A stretch of 64,000 nt of DNA from Planktosalinus sp963975935 (GTDB lineage Bacteria > Bacteroidota > Bacteroidia > Flavobacteriales > Flavobacteriaceae): positions 186,001 through 250,000 of the forward strand of contig CAXBIQ010000002.1 of the NCBI GenBank assembly GCA_963975935.1, written 5' to 3'. Positions 34,593 through 43,255 of this stretch are shown here, in pieces (the stretch's first letter is position 1; each line of letters begins with the position of its first letter). The notes beneath the pieces were generated by a model, which saw nothing but the letters and a program-made list of their open reading frames with translations, was not told the DNA's origin and searched no databases. A program made the translations under genes and the position numbers.

Positions 34593-35922
34593 TATTACAC
34601 TATCAACGCTGCTCATAGCAGTCTCTGTAAGCTTTGCACAAGACAAAAAGCTGGAATCTTTTAATGTTAAAAAAGACGTCGCTATTGAACTCAACACTTC
34701 CCACACAAACATCAGGTTTGAAACCTGGAACAAAAATAAAGTGGAAGTCGAAGCATACATAGACGGTGAAGACCTCTCGCAGCAAGAACGAAAGGATTTG
34801 CTAAGCAAATGGAATGTTTCTATTACAGGAAATTCTGATAAAGTCACTGTGAGCACCACCCCATCAGGTACTTTTCCAATGGGCGAATTTCCGCTTGAAC
34901 TCCAGGAACTACAGGACATTGGACCCATGGTTCTGGAACTGGTGGGCCCTTTGCTTGAAAATATGCCCATGACACCACTTCCTGATGATTTTATGAAGGA
35001 AATGGGCGGAATTCAATTTGACTATCAGAAGTATAAAAACAATCCTGAAGAATATATGAAGGCCTGGGAGAAAAAAATGGAAAGCAAATTTGGAAAGGAC
35101 TTTGAGGTTAAAATGGAAGCCTGGGCTGAGAAGTATGAGAAAAATGCCGAAAAAATGGAAAAGGAAATGGAGGAATGGGGTGAAAAGTTTGGGAAAGACT
35201 TTGAAATAAAAATGGAAGCCTGGGGCGAGGAATATGGAAAACAAATGGAAGCCTGGGGAGAAAATTTTGCCAAGCAATGGGAGGAAGGCCAATCTGCAAA
35301 AGGTTTTAAACCAAAGCCGGGTGTGAAACGCACCATTATTATAAGGATGCCCAAAGACGCAACCTTGGATTTAAATGTGCGGCACGGTGAATTAAAGCTG
35401 GCAGAAAGCGTTCAAAATTTAAAAGCCAATCTCAACTATACAAAACTTACTGCAAACAGCATTGATGGAGCCAAGACCTCCATCATTGCTGCTTATGCAC
35501 CCGTGACAGTGTCAAACTGGGCCAAAGGCGAATTGCAATTAAACTTTGTAGACCACTGTAGAATTGACAAGATTGGCAGTATACATCTCAACGCTAACTC
35601 CAGTGATGTGGTTATAAATAAAATAGATGAAAAAGCTTTTATTAATGGTTCTTTTGGAATGTTGCAGCTTAAAGAAATTGGTCCGGGTTTTACAGCAATC
35701 GATTTGGTGCTGGAAAATTCGGAAGCCAATGTAAAATTACCCAATGGAGCTTTTGATTTTTTCTATAACGGCTCAAAATCAAAGTTAAAATACCCGTCCT
35801 CACTTCAGGTAACCGAAACCAAAAGCCGTGATAAAGAGCTTGTAAAAGGTTTTAGCTCTGCAAAAAATTCCCCGAAAACAATTACCATCAATGCCCGCTT
35901 CAGTGATGTTGTTTTTCAATAA
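34564..35922 (+). CDS. Secreted adhesin-like (DUF4097-type) protein with internal KMEAW charged repeats
   Basis: The 452-residue protein has a signal peptide (MNRSINNKLSITLSTLLIAV, then SVSFA). Its first part and last part look like the beta-helical adhesin (head-GIN-like) domains: NTSHTNIRFETWNKNKVEVE and MPKDATLDLNVRHGELKLAE, LHLNANSSDVVINKID-like strands. Between them, residues about 150-245 are a highly charged helix with repeats: FGKDFEVKMEAWAEKYEK, then FGKDFEIKMEAWGEEYGKQ and MEAWGENFAKQWEE. The gene overlaps the membrane protein gene and is in the sigma operon, so it could be the sensor or first target. Function unknown. Confidence 0.82.
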   Translation: MNRSINNKLSITLSTLLIAVSVSFAQDKKLESFNVKKDVAIELNTSHTNIRFETWNKNKVEVEAYIDGEDLSQQERKDLLSKWNVSITGNSDKVTVSTTPSGTFPMGEFPLELQELQDIGPMVLELVGPLLENMPMTPLPDDFMKEMGGIQFDYQKYKNNPEEYMKAWEKKMESKFGKDFEVKMEAWAEKYEKNAEKMEKEMEEWGEKFGKDFEIKMEAWGEEYGKQMEAWGENFAKQWEEGQSAKGFKPKPGVKRTIIIRMPKDATLDLNVRHGELKLAESVQNLKANLNYTKLTANSIDGAKTSIIAAYAPVTVSNWAKGELQLNFVDHCRIDKIGSIHLNANSSDVVINKIDEKAFINGSFGMLQLKEIGPGFTAIDLVLENSEANVKLPNGAFDFFYNGSKSKLKYPSSLQVTETKSRDKELVKGFSSAKNSPKTITINARFSDVVFQ

Positions 35923-35967
35923 GCATTAGCTATAGGAAAATAACACCTATCTTCTTACTTTAGCCGA

Positions 35968-36660
35968 ATGCAAACAAACTCTTTTTCGACTTTTTTATCT
36001 CAAATCTCTTCAGATTTTATTCCGGTCATTACAGCTTCAATTCCCGAAGAATCCTATTTTCCTTTGGATTTATCATCAGAAAATGATGCATTACTTTCCA
36101 TAGATATTTCATCATCTTTAGATATGGAAGCCTATATTGATAAGCTACTCCTTAAAAAAAATGCACGGGTTGCTTATGGCGGTTACCTTGAAAAAAGGGC
36201 GATCTATCAACGCAGCACACATTTCAATCAGGAAAACCCTGAAACAGAACGCAATATTCACCTGGGAATGGACCTTTGGCTGGAAGCGGGTACTGATGTT
36301 TTAGCAGTACTGGATGGAGAAATCCACAGTTTTAAGGACAATACTAATTTTGGCGATTATGGTCCCACTATTATTTTAAAACACAAGAGGGATTCTTTTG
36401 AATTTTACACGCTCTACGGACATTTGAACAGAGAATCACTAACCAAAATTTACCCCGGTCAAAAGGTTAAACAAGGTGAAGTCATAGCACAATTGGGTGC
36501 CGCAACTGTAAATGGTGATTATGCTCCACACTTACATTTTCAGGTTATAAAGGAAATAGAAAATTTTATGGGGGATTATCCAGGTGTATGCTCCAAAAAA
36601 GATTTTGAATACTATTCTAAAAACTGTCCTAATCCTAATTTGTTATTAAAAATTAGCTAG
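35968..36660 (+). CDS. Peptidoglycan endopeptidase-like M23 family protein
   Basis: The 230-residue protein has the LytM/M23 core with zinc ligands in NIHLGMDLWLEAGTDVLAVL and HLHFQV, plus FEFYTLYGHLNRES. No signal peptide is visible at the N-terminus (MQTNSFSTFLSQISSDFIPV), so location is uncertain. It stands as a single gene between the sigma operon and menB. Related flavobacterial proteins act on peptidoglycan or are simply conserved and of unknown role; catalysis is plausible because the ligands are present. Confidence 0.85.
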   Translation: MQTNSFSTFLSQISSDFIPVITASIPEESYFPLDLSSENDALLSIDISSSLDMEAYIDKLLLKKNARVAYGGYLEKRAIYQRSTHFNQENPETERNIHLGMDLWLEAGTDVLAVLDGEIHSFKDNTNFGDYGPTIILKHKRDSFEFYTLYGHLNRESLTKIYPGQKVKQGEVIAQLGAATVNGDYAPHLHFQVIKEIENFMGDYPGVCSKKDFEYYSKNCPNPNLLLKIS

Positions 36661-36742
36661 CGAAAACCTTACGGAAGAATTAACCGTTTTAAATTTCTTT
36701 TGGGTTTTATTTTTAGATTTCGATAGAACGAATTATTTCGGT

Positions 36743-36750
36743 TAAATTTG
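36743..36750 (+). promoter_or_regulatory. Bacteroidetes -7 box upstream of menB
   Basis: TAAATTTG fits TAnnTTTG and lies 26 bases before the menB ATG. No clear -33 TTTG at the right distance. Confidence 0.5.
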
Positions 36751-36776
36751 TATTTTAAACCCACAATTTTATTGAT

Positions 36777-37616
36777 ATGGAAAAACCCAACTGGAAAACA
36801 GCAAAAGAATATACCGATATTACCTATAAAAAAAGCAATGGTGTTGCCCGTATAGCGTTCAACAGGCCTGACGTACGCAATGCATTCCGACCAAAGACAA
36901 CCAGTGAATTATTGGATGCTTTTCACGATGCACAGGAAGATACCAGCATAGGAGTGGTATTGCTTTCTGCTGAAGGACCTTCCTCTAAAGACGGGGTTTA
37001 TAGTTTTTGCAGTGGTGGTGATCAAAAAGCACGCGGTGATCAGGGTTATGTAGGCGATGATGGATATCACAGATTGAATATACTTGATGTACAACGAATG
37101 ATCAGATTTATGCCCAAAGCTGTAATTGCAGTGGTTCCCGGGTGGGCGGTAGGAGGTGGGCACAGTCTTCATGTGGTGTGTGATTTGACTTTGGCAAGTA
37201 AAGAACATGCAATTTTCAAACAAACCGATGCTGATGTTACCAGTTTTGACGGCGGTTATGGTTCTGCATATCTGGCAAAAATGGTTGGCCAGAAAAAAGC
37301 CCGTGAGATCTTCTTTTTAGGTAGAAATTATAACGCACAGGAAGCTTTTGAAATGGGAATGGTCAATGCGGTGATTCCCCACGCAGAATTGGAAGATACA
37401 GCCTATGAATGGGCGCAGGAAATCCTTGCAAAATCACCCATTTCCATAAAAATGCTCAAGTTTGCAATGAACCTTACAGACGATGGTATGGTAGGGCAAC
37501 AAGTTTTTGCCGGTGAAGCTACAAGACTCGCATATATGACCGATGAGGCAAAAGAAGGCAGAAATGCATTTCTAGAAAAAAGAAAGCCTGATTTTGATAA
37601 AAAATGGCTGCCATAG
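36777..37616 (+). CDS. menB: 1,4-dihydroxy-2-naphthoyl-CoA synthase
   Basis: MenB closes the naphthoquinone ring during menaquinone synthesis. The 279-residue protein has the crotonase fold with VARIAFNRPDVRNAFRPKT, FCSGGDQKARGDQGY, VPGWAVGGGHSLHVVCDLT, the family-specific DADVTSFDGGYGSAYLAKMV and a C-terminal RKPDFDKKWLP. Length and ends match the family exactly. The remaining menaquinone genes are not in the window. Single gene with its own promoter box. Confidence 0.97.
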   Translation: MEKPNWKTAKEYTDITYKKSNGVARIAFNRPDVRNAFRPKTTSELLDAFHDAQEDTSIGVVLLSAEGPSSKDGVYSFCSGGDQKARGDQGYVGDDGYHRLNILDVQRMIRFMPKAVIAVVPGWAVGGGHSLHVVCDLTLASKEHAIFKQTDADVTSFDGGYGSAYLAKMVGQKKAREIFFLGRNYNAQEAFEMGMVNAVIPHAELEDTAYEWAQEILAKSPISIKMLKFAMNLTDDGMVGQQVFAGEATRLAYMTDEAKEGRNAFLEKRKPDFDKKWLP

Positions 37617-37704
37617 ACTAACAGTAGAGTAGATTTAACCAAAAACTAGTCTTAAGATATTTCTTGGTGGTAAAAGGGAAACTTTTTTCTATTGGAGTAT
37701 AAAA

Positions 37705-38709
37705 TCAACCGGTTTTAGAGAGAACCTTTTCAGCCCCTTCTTTGTCATTTTGTTCAGTTTCCGGGAGGAGATCCTTTTCAGTATTCTTGTATAGTCCTCT
37801 TTTCATTAAACTTCTAATCTGTTTAATAGTTAATGTACTGCCATCGTGACTCCATCCCGGAGGACCAAAAGCATACATAAATTTATGTCCCCAGTTTTTT
37901 GATTTTTTCATGTCCTGCCATATATTCTTGTATTCGTGGGTTAAAATAATCAGGATATTATAGGAATTCGGTGGAGAAGTAACCCCATATTCAATATCAA
38001 TATCTTCATCTAATTCTTTCCAGGTGCCAAAAACCCTGTCAAAAACATTCAGGATACCTCCGTGGTTTTTATCCATATACTCTATGTTTCTAGCGTGATG
38101 TACCTGATGCATGGTGTGGGTATTGATGAATTTTTCAACAATTCCCATTTTCGGGATGTATTTGGTATGGAGTTGAAATTGCCACAATGCTTCAATACCC
38201 AGACAAACCACAAGCATTTCCGGCGGAAAGCCTATCATTACAATCCAGACATAAAAGAATGGCTTGTATAAAATTGTAAACCAACCATTGCGCACTGCAG
38301 TTCCCAGATTAAAATTGTCAGAAGAATGATGCACGATGTGCGCAGCCCATAAAAACCGTACCATGTGATTTTGACGATGGAACCAGTAATATGTATAATC
38401 ATCTAATAGCATGCATAAAATCCACACATACCATACATATCCAAAAGATTCCCATCCAAAAATATTCATACGTACCCCGTCAACCACAGGATTAAAAACT
38501 TCATAAACAAAAGAAAAAATAAATATGGCAGAGACCGTTTTTATTAATGCAGCAATGACTGCAGACCCTACTCCCAGGGATAAACTTGAAGCCAGATCCT
38601 TCCATTTATATAGATCTTTATTGTCTGTATGTTTGCTATAAGTAAGTTCGAGTAAAATAAGTCCTAAAAAACAAGGAACCCCATAGACTAGTGGGTTTGT
38701 AAAATCCAT
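37705..38709 (-). CDS. Sterol desaturase / fatty acid hydroxylase family membrane protein
   Basis: The 334-residue integral membrane protein has the eight-histidine di-iron motif set: YWFHRQNHMVRF, AAHIVHHSSDNFN, then HTMHQVHHARNIEYMDKNH. Four or more hydrophobic segments are present. The enzyme would hydroxylate or desaturate a lipid. The substrate is unknown; in this phylum homologues are linked to carotenoid or lipid modification, but nothing nearby supports a choice. It ends in an unstructured charged tail (about 25 residues). Confidence 0.88.
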   Translation of the reverse strand: MDFTNPLVYGVPCFLGLILLELTYSKHTDNKDLYKWKDLASSLSLGVGSAVIAALIKTVSAIFIFSFVYEVFNPVVDGVRMNIFGWESFGYVWYVWILCMLLDDYTYYWFHRQNHMVRFLWAAHIVHHSSDNFNLGTAVRNGWFTILYKPFFYVWIVMIGFPPEMLVVCLGIEALWQFQLHTKYIPKMGIVEKFINTHTMHQVHHARNIEYMDKNHGGILNVFDRVFGTWKELDEDIDIEYGVTSPPNSYNILIILTHEYKNIWQDMKKSKNWGHKFMYAFGPPGWSHDGSTLTIKQIRSLMKRGLYKNTEKDLLPETEQNDKEGAEKVLSKTG

Positions 38710-38885
38710 TTATGCTTCCGATTAATGATTAATTTGATTTTTATAAAATCAAACTCTCAAGGTAGCGTTAATTATCTCATTCTTGTTATGAATCTCTATT
38801 TTATAATAGAATTAACTTATTGTATATTCATTCTTAGGGGTTTAGAATTTAAGAAAGAAATGTTTTTTTTGTTTAATGCATAAAT

Positions 38886-38926
38886 TAAAAGGCCTTCTTA
38901 AATTGAGATATAAGAAGGTCTTTTAC
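38886..38926 (-). terminator. Intrinsic terminator after asnB
   Basis: AAAAGGCCTTCTTA (38887-38900) pairs with TAAGAAGGTCTTTT (38911-38924), with one mismatch, and is T-tailed on the minus strand. Ends the asnB transcript. Confidence 0.85.
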
Positions 38927-38944
38927 AAAAGCTCAAAAAATTGT

Positions 38945-40615
38945 TTATTTTTTATACGAATCGGTATGCACATTGGCAACTGCACGTCCGCTGGGATCGT
39001 TCATGTTTTTAAATGAAGCATCCCACTCCAGTGCCACAGGGCTGCTACACGCTACTGAAGGTACAGAAGGCACGCTCAAAGCTGCTGCATCACTCGGGAA
39101 ATGTTCAGTAAAAATAGAACGGTAATAAAACTCTTCTTTGCTTGTGGGTGTTTGTAATGGAAACTTATATTTGGCATTTGCCAGTTGCTCATCAGTAACT
39201 TCCTGATTTACCATTTCCTTTAGGGTATCTATCCAGCTATATCCCACACCGTCTGAAAATTGTTCTTTTTGACGCCATGCAACACTGTGAGGCAGCATAT
39301 CTTCAAATGCTTTTCTCAGTACCCATTTTTCCATACGCTCCCCATTGATCATTTTATCTTGCGGATTGATACGCATAGCCACATCCATAAATTCCTTATC
39401 CAGGAAGGGTACACGACCTTCAATACCCCAGGCCGCGAGTGATTTATTGGCACGCAGGCAATCATACATATGCAATTTGTCCAATTTCCTTACGGTTTCC
39501 TTATGCAATTCCTCGGCATTTGGAGCTTTATGAAAATAGAGATAACCGCCAAAAATTTCATCACTTCCCTCACCGGAAAGCACCATTTTAATTCCCATTG
39601 ATTTTATTGCCCGCGCCATTAGATACATAGGGGTGGAAGCGCGTATGGTAGTTATATCATAGGTTTCCAAATGGTAAATCACATCCCTGATGGCATCTAT
39701 TCCCTCTTGGATGGTAAATTTTATTTCATGGTGAATGGTGCCCAAATGATCAGCTACTTTTTGAGCTGCGGCTAAATCCGGTGAGCCTTCAAGACCTACT
39801 GCAAAAGAGTGCAGTTGTGGCCACCAGGCGCCGTCTTTATCATCACTTTCAATTCGTTTTTCAGCATATTTTTTGGCAATAGCTGAGGTTATGGAAGAAT
39901 CAAGACCACCTGATAGTAACACACCATAAGGCACATCACTCATCAATTGTCTGTGTACGGCTGCTTCAAGGGCAGCTCTGAGTTCTTTGATATTTGTTTC
40001 GTTTTCTTTTACTGCTTCATATTCCATCCAATCCCTGGTGTACCACCGTTTTAATTCGCCTTCGCGACTGTCTAAATAATGACCGGGGGGAAAAAGCTCA
40101 ATTTTGGTACAAACCCCTTCCAGTGCTTTTAATTCTGAAGCGACATAAAAGGTTCCGTTTTGATCCCAGCCCATATAAAGTGGAATGATACCCATATGGT
40201 CACGCGCAATGAGGTAGGCATCATTTTCAACATCATACAAAGCAAACCCAAAAATACCATTGAGTTCATCAAGGAAAGAAGCACCTTTCTCTTTGTAAAG
40301 CGGAAGGATTACTTCGCAGTCAGATTTAGTTTGAAAATTATAATTTCCTTCAAATTGTTTTCGTAATTTCTGATGGTTATAGATTTCTCCGTTTGCGGCA
40401 AGAACAAGGTTTCCATCTTCACTGAACAAGGGTTGTTTTCCGGATGTAGGGTCGACTATCGCAAGCCGTTCATGAGCCATAATGGCTTTTTCATTATCAA
40501 AAATCCCGCTCCAGTCGGGACCCCGGTGCCGTATACATTTTGACATTGCCAGTAACTGCGGACGAAGGGTTTCAGAGGGTTCCTTCAAACGAAAAGCACA
40601 AACGATTCCACACAT
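38945..40615 (-). CDS. asnB: Asparagine synthase (glutamine-hydrolysing)
   Basis: AsnB makes asparagine from aspartate, ATP and glutamine. The N-terminal glutaminase has the nucleophile Cys2 (MCGIVCAF), RHRGPDWSG, ANGEIYNH and KSDCEVILPLY; the synthetase domain has the PP-loop VLLSGGLDSSITSAIAKKYA and LSGEGSDEIFGGYLYFH, with RVPFLDKEFMDVAM. The 556-residue length is normal for the E. coli AsnB type. It is preceded by an Asn-rich leader peptide and a terminator, an arrangement that suggests attenuation by asparagine supply. A separate terminator ends the gene. Confidence 0.97.
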   Translation of the reverse strand: MCGIVCAFRLKEPSETLRPQLLAMSKCIRHRGPDWSGIFDNEKAIMAHERLAIVDPTSGKQPLFSEDGNLVLAANGEIYNHQKLRKQFEGNYNFQTKSDCEVILPLYKEKGASFLDELNGIFGFALYDVENDAYLIARDHMGIIPLYMGWDQNGTFYVASELKALEGVCTKIELFPPGHYLDSREGELKRWYTRDWMEYEAVKENETNIKELRAALEAAVHRQLMSDVPYGVLLSGGLDSSITSAIAKKYAEKRIESDDKDGAWWPQLHSFAVGLEGSPDLAAAQKVADHLGTIHHEIKFTIQEGIDAIRDVIYHLETYDITTIRASTPMYLMARAIKSMGIKMVLSGEGSDEIFGGYLYFHKAPNAEELHKETVRKLDKLHMYDCLRANKSLAAWGIEGRVPFLDKEFMDVAMRINPQDKMINGERMEKWVLRKAFEDMLPHSVAWRQKEQFSDGVGYSWIDTLKEMVNQEVTDEQLANAKYKFPLQTPTSKEEFYYRSIFTEHFPSDAAALSVPSVPSVACSSPVALEWDASFKNMNDPSGRAVANVHTDSYKK

Positions 40616-40642
40616 AATATTAGTTTTTTGAATTGGTTACAT

Positions 40643-40676
40643 AAAAAAAGCCCGCCAAGAAAAAAACTTGACAGGC
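40643..40676 (-). terminator. Intrinsic terminator in the asnB leader (attenuator)
   Basis: On the minus strand GCCTGTCAAG (40676-40667) pairs with CTTGGCGGGC (40659-40650; two G-U pairs) around a T-rich loop and is followed by seven T (40649-40643). It points into asnB, whose ATG is 28 bases on. Transcription starting upstream would therefore end here unless the hairpin is prevented. Confidence 0.88.
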
Positions 40677-40698
40677 CAGTATATAGTGACAAGTTTTT
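40662..40698 (-). promoter_or_regulatory. Candidate antiterminator hairpin of the asnB leader
   Basis: AAAAACTTG (40698-40690) is exactly complementary to CAAGTTTTT (40670-40662). The right arm covers the 5' arm and loop of the terminator, so the two structures exclude each other. The left arm begins four bases after the leader peptide stop codon, where a ribosome finishing the peptide would cover it. Confidence 0.75.
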
Positions 40699-40702
40699 CC
40701 TG

Positions 40703-40738
40703 TTAGGGTAAATTATTATTTGAATTGTTGTAAAACAT
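40703..40738 (-). CDS. Asparagine-rich leader peptide of asnB (11 aa)
   Basis: A short ATG frame reads MFYNNSNNNLP: five of eleven residues are asparagine, three in a row (AAT AAT AAT) close to the stop. It sits 27 bases before the terminator hairpin and directly precedes the antiterminator arm. Ribosomes slowed at Asn codons would leave that arm free and allow transcription into asnB; fast translation would block it. The mechanism is inferred by analogy with the known his, trp and leu leaders. The peptide itself is not expected to have a separate function. Confidence 0.75.
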   Translation of the reverse strand: MFYNNSNNNLP

Positions 40739-40815
40739 TTAAAGGGGATATTTTCCTACAAATATCGAATTTTTTTCTATTTGTAAGATTGAAACGTATT
40801 TTTTTCGATAATATG

Positions 40816-40823
40816 CAAATTTA
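40816..40823 (-). promoter_or_regulatory. Candidate -7 box for the asnB leader transcript
   Basis: On the minus strand TAAATTTG (40823-40816) fits TAnnTTTG and overlaps the stop codon of the upstream E1 gene. A transcript from here would begin about 70 bases before the leader peptide. No clear -33 element, so confidence is modest; read-through from the E1 gene is an alternative source of transcription. Confidence 0.45.
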
Positions 40824-43244
40824 CCCTAATGAAGGGTACGTTTTCGGGTCAACTTCGTTCATTATTTGATATACTTTTTCAAAAACATCTTCAATGGAAG
40901 GTTTTGAAAAGTAATCACCATCAGTTCCATAAGCAGGTCTGTGTGCCTTGGCAGTAAGTGTTTGTGGCTTACTGTCTAAATGCACATACGCATTTTGTTC
41001 GTCTAAAACATTTTGTAAAATATAAGCAGATGCACCTCCCGGAACATCTTCATCAATAACCAGTAAACGATTTGTTTTGGCAACGCTTTTTACAATATCA
41101 TGGTTAATGTCGAGTGGCAGCAAGGATTGTACGTCAATGATTTCCGCATCAATTCCTGCTTCTGCCAATTCTTTGGCAGCTTCTTCCACAATGCGCAAAG
41201 TAGAACCGTAAGAAACCAAAGTGATGTCCTTACCTTCTTTAACGGTTTCAACAACCCCAATGGGTGTACGTAGATGGCCCAGGTTGTTAGGCATTTTTTC
41301 TTTTAAGCGGTATCCGTTGAGGCATTCTACAATAAGTGCAGGTTCATCAGTTTCGAGTAAGGTGTTGTAAAAACCGGCAGCTTTGGTCATATTTCGTGGA
41401 ACAAGAATATACATCCCTCTCAGTAAATGAACCAATCCGCCCATTTGTGAACCACTGTGCCAAATGCCTTCCAGACGGTGACCACGCGTTCTTACAATTA
41501 AAGGTGCTTTTTGTTTACCATTGGTCCTGTATTGTATACAGGCCAAATCATCACTCATAATTTGTAAGGCATATAAAACATAATCCAGATACTGAATTTC
41601 GGCGATGGGGCGAAGGCCTCTCAAGGCCATCCCGATTCCCTGACCCAATATGGTAGCTTCACGGATACCGGCATCTGCAACGCGCAGTTCTCCGTATTTT
41701 TCCTGCATTCCTTCAAGTCCTTGGTTTACATCGCCTATGTTTCCGCTATCTTCACCAAAAATGAGTGTTTCCGGGTGCATTTCAAATATTTTGTCAAAAT
41801 TGTCACGCAGTACCATTCTTCCGTCAACCATTTCAGCATTTTCATCATACGTGGCTTTTACTTCTTCAATGCTCAGCGCATTGGTATCGGCTTCACTGTA
41901 TAAATGTTTGCTGAACTTGGGCTGAATTTTTTCAAAATAACGTGAAATCCAGTTTTGTAATTGTTTCTTTTCCTGTGAACTTTCTTTCGCTATATAGCGT
42001 AAGGCTTTTCGGGCTGTTGAAAGGATTTCTTTGCGAATGGGTTCCTTATTACTCTCTAATTCTTTTTTCAGCTTTAAAACAGTATCCTTTTGTTGGCTCA
42101 CCTGAGCTACTTGTTCAAGGATATCCAGAAGTTCTTTTTGCTCTGCTTTTTGTGGAGAAACAAAGGCTTCCCAGGCAGCTTTTTTGCCGTCCCTTACTTC
42201 TTTTTTTATAGTTTTTTCTATTTCCTGAAGTTCTTCGTCGCTTGCAATATTATTTGCGATCATCCATTGACGCATCTTTAAATTGCAATCGTTTTCAACT
42301 TCCCACGCAAGACGCTCCTTGCTTTTGTAGCGCTCATGAGACCCTGAAGTTGAGTGTCCCTGCGGTTGTGTCAATTCGACCACGTGAATAAGTACGGGGA
42401 CGTGTTCTTCACGGGCAATAGCACCGGCTTTTTGATAGGTTTCAATGAGTTCAGGATAGTCCCAGCCTTTAACTTTCAGGATTTCATAACCCAAATCATC
42501 TTCATCTCGCTGAAAGCCTTTGAGTATCTCCGAGATGTTTTCTTTTGTGGTCTGGTGTTTTGCGTGAACGGAGATTCCGTATTCATCATCCCAGACATTT
42601 ATGACCATAGGTACTTGTAAGACACCGGCAGCATTGATGGTTTCCCAGAACAAACCTTCACTTGTACTGGCATTTCCAATGGTTCCCCAGGCAACTTCAT
42701 TCCCATTTATGGAGAAATTGGTTTTGTTTTCAATTCCTTTTACGTTCCTGAATATTTTTGAAGCTTGTGCAAGCCCCAGCAAGCGCGGCATTTGTCCCGC
42801 TGTGGGGGAAATGTCGGGGCTTGAGTTTTTTTGTGCGGTCAGGTTTTTCCAGCTTCCGTCTTCATTTAGACTGTGTGTGGAAAAATGTCCACCCATTTGA
42901 CGGCCGGCAGCCATGGGCTCTTGTTCAATATCTGTATGGCCATAAAGACCGGCAAAGAATTGCTGAATGGTCATCTCGCCAATGGCCATCATAAACGTTT
43001 GATCACGGTAGTAACCAGAACGCCAGTCACCATTTTTAAAGGCTTTAGCCCAGGCAAGTTGCGGGACTTCCTTCCCGTCCCCAAAGATTCCGAATTTTGC
43101 TTTTCCAGTAAGCACTTCTCGTCTTCCTAATAGACTGCATTCTCTACTGGTTACCGCAATTTTATAATCATTAATCACTTCGGCTTGAAATTCTTCAAAA
43201 GAGATGTCTTCTTTAGTTTGTGGCTTGCTCTGCATAGTTGTCAT
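40821..43244 (-). CDS. 2-oxoacid dehydrogenase E1, fused alpha and beta subunits
   Basis: The 807-residue protein joins an E1 alpha (thiamine diphosphate-binding; KTNFSINGNEVAWGTIGNAS, TSEGLFWETINAAGV, GHSTSGSHERYKS) and an E1 beta (LRDNFDKIFEMHPETLIFGE, VADAGIREATILGQGIGMAL, LVSYGSTLRIVEEAAKELAE). It likely belongs to the branched-chain or generic 2-oxoacid dehydrogenase complex. The usual GDG...NN motif reads GNA...DD, a swapped metal site. The start ATG 43244 is chosen because a promoter lies just upstream and a more distal TTG (43286) falls inside it. E2/E3 are not in the window. Confidence 0.9.
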   Translation of the reverse strand: MTTMQSKPQTKEDISFEEFQAEVINDYKIAVTSRECSLLGRREVLTGKAKFGIFGDGKEVPQLAWAKAFKNGDWRSGYYRDQTFMMAIGEMTIQQFFAGLYGHTDIEQEPMAAGRQMGGHFSTHSLNEDGSWKNLTAQKNSSPDISPTAGQMPRLLGLAQASKIFRNVKGIENKTNFSINGNEVAWGTIGNASTSEGLFWETINAAGVLQVPMVINVWDDEYGISVHAKHQTTKENISEILKGFQRDEDDLGYEILKVKGWDYPELIETYQKAGAIAREEHVPVLIHVVELTQPQGHSTSGSHERYKSKERLAWEVENDCNLKMRQWMIANNIASDEELQEIEKTIKKEVRDGKKAAWEAFVSPQKAEQKELLDILEQVAQVSQQKDTVLKLKKELESNKEPIRKEILSTARKALRYIAKESSQEKKQLQNWISRYFEKIQPKFSKHLYSEADTNALSIEEVKATYDENAEMVDGRMVLRDNFDKIFEMHPETLIFGEDSGNIGDVNQGLEGMQEKYGELRVADAGIREATILGQGIGMALRGLRPIAEIQYLDYVLYALQIMSDDLACIQYRTNGKQKAPLIVRTRGHRLEGIWHSGSQMGGLVHLLRGMYILVPRNMTKAAGFYNTLLETDEPALIVECLNGYRLKEKMPNNLGHLRTPIGVVETVKEGKDITLVSYGSTLRIVEEAAKELAEAGIDAEIIDVQSLLPLDINHDIVKSVAKTNRLLVIDEDVPGGASAYILQNVLDEQNAYVHLDSKPQTLTAKAHRPAYGTDGDYFSKPSIEDVFEKVYQIMNEVDPKTYPSLG

Positions 43245-43255
43245 TTTAAGAATTG

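Noticed and set aside
34909..35354. Long antisense open frames rich in Phe, Pro and Ser
   Set aside because: They are the complement of the Lys/Glu-rich KMEAW repeat, whose codon bias keeps the opposite strand free of stops. No start signals or protein-like features.
36909..37223. 104-codon frame antisense to menB
   Set aside because: menB is full-length and conserved; antisense frame has no features.
41650..42211. Several open frames antisense to the E1 gene
   Set aside because: Shadows of a clear coding gene.
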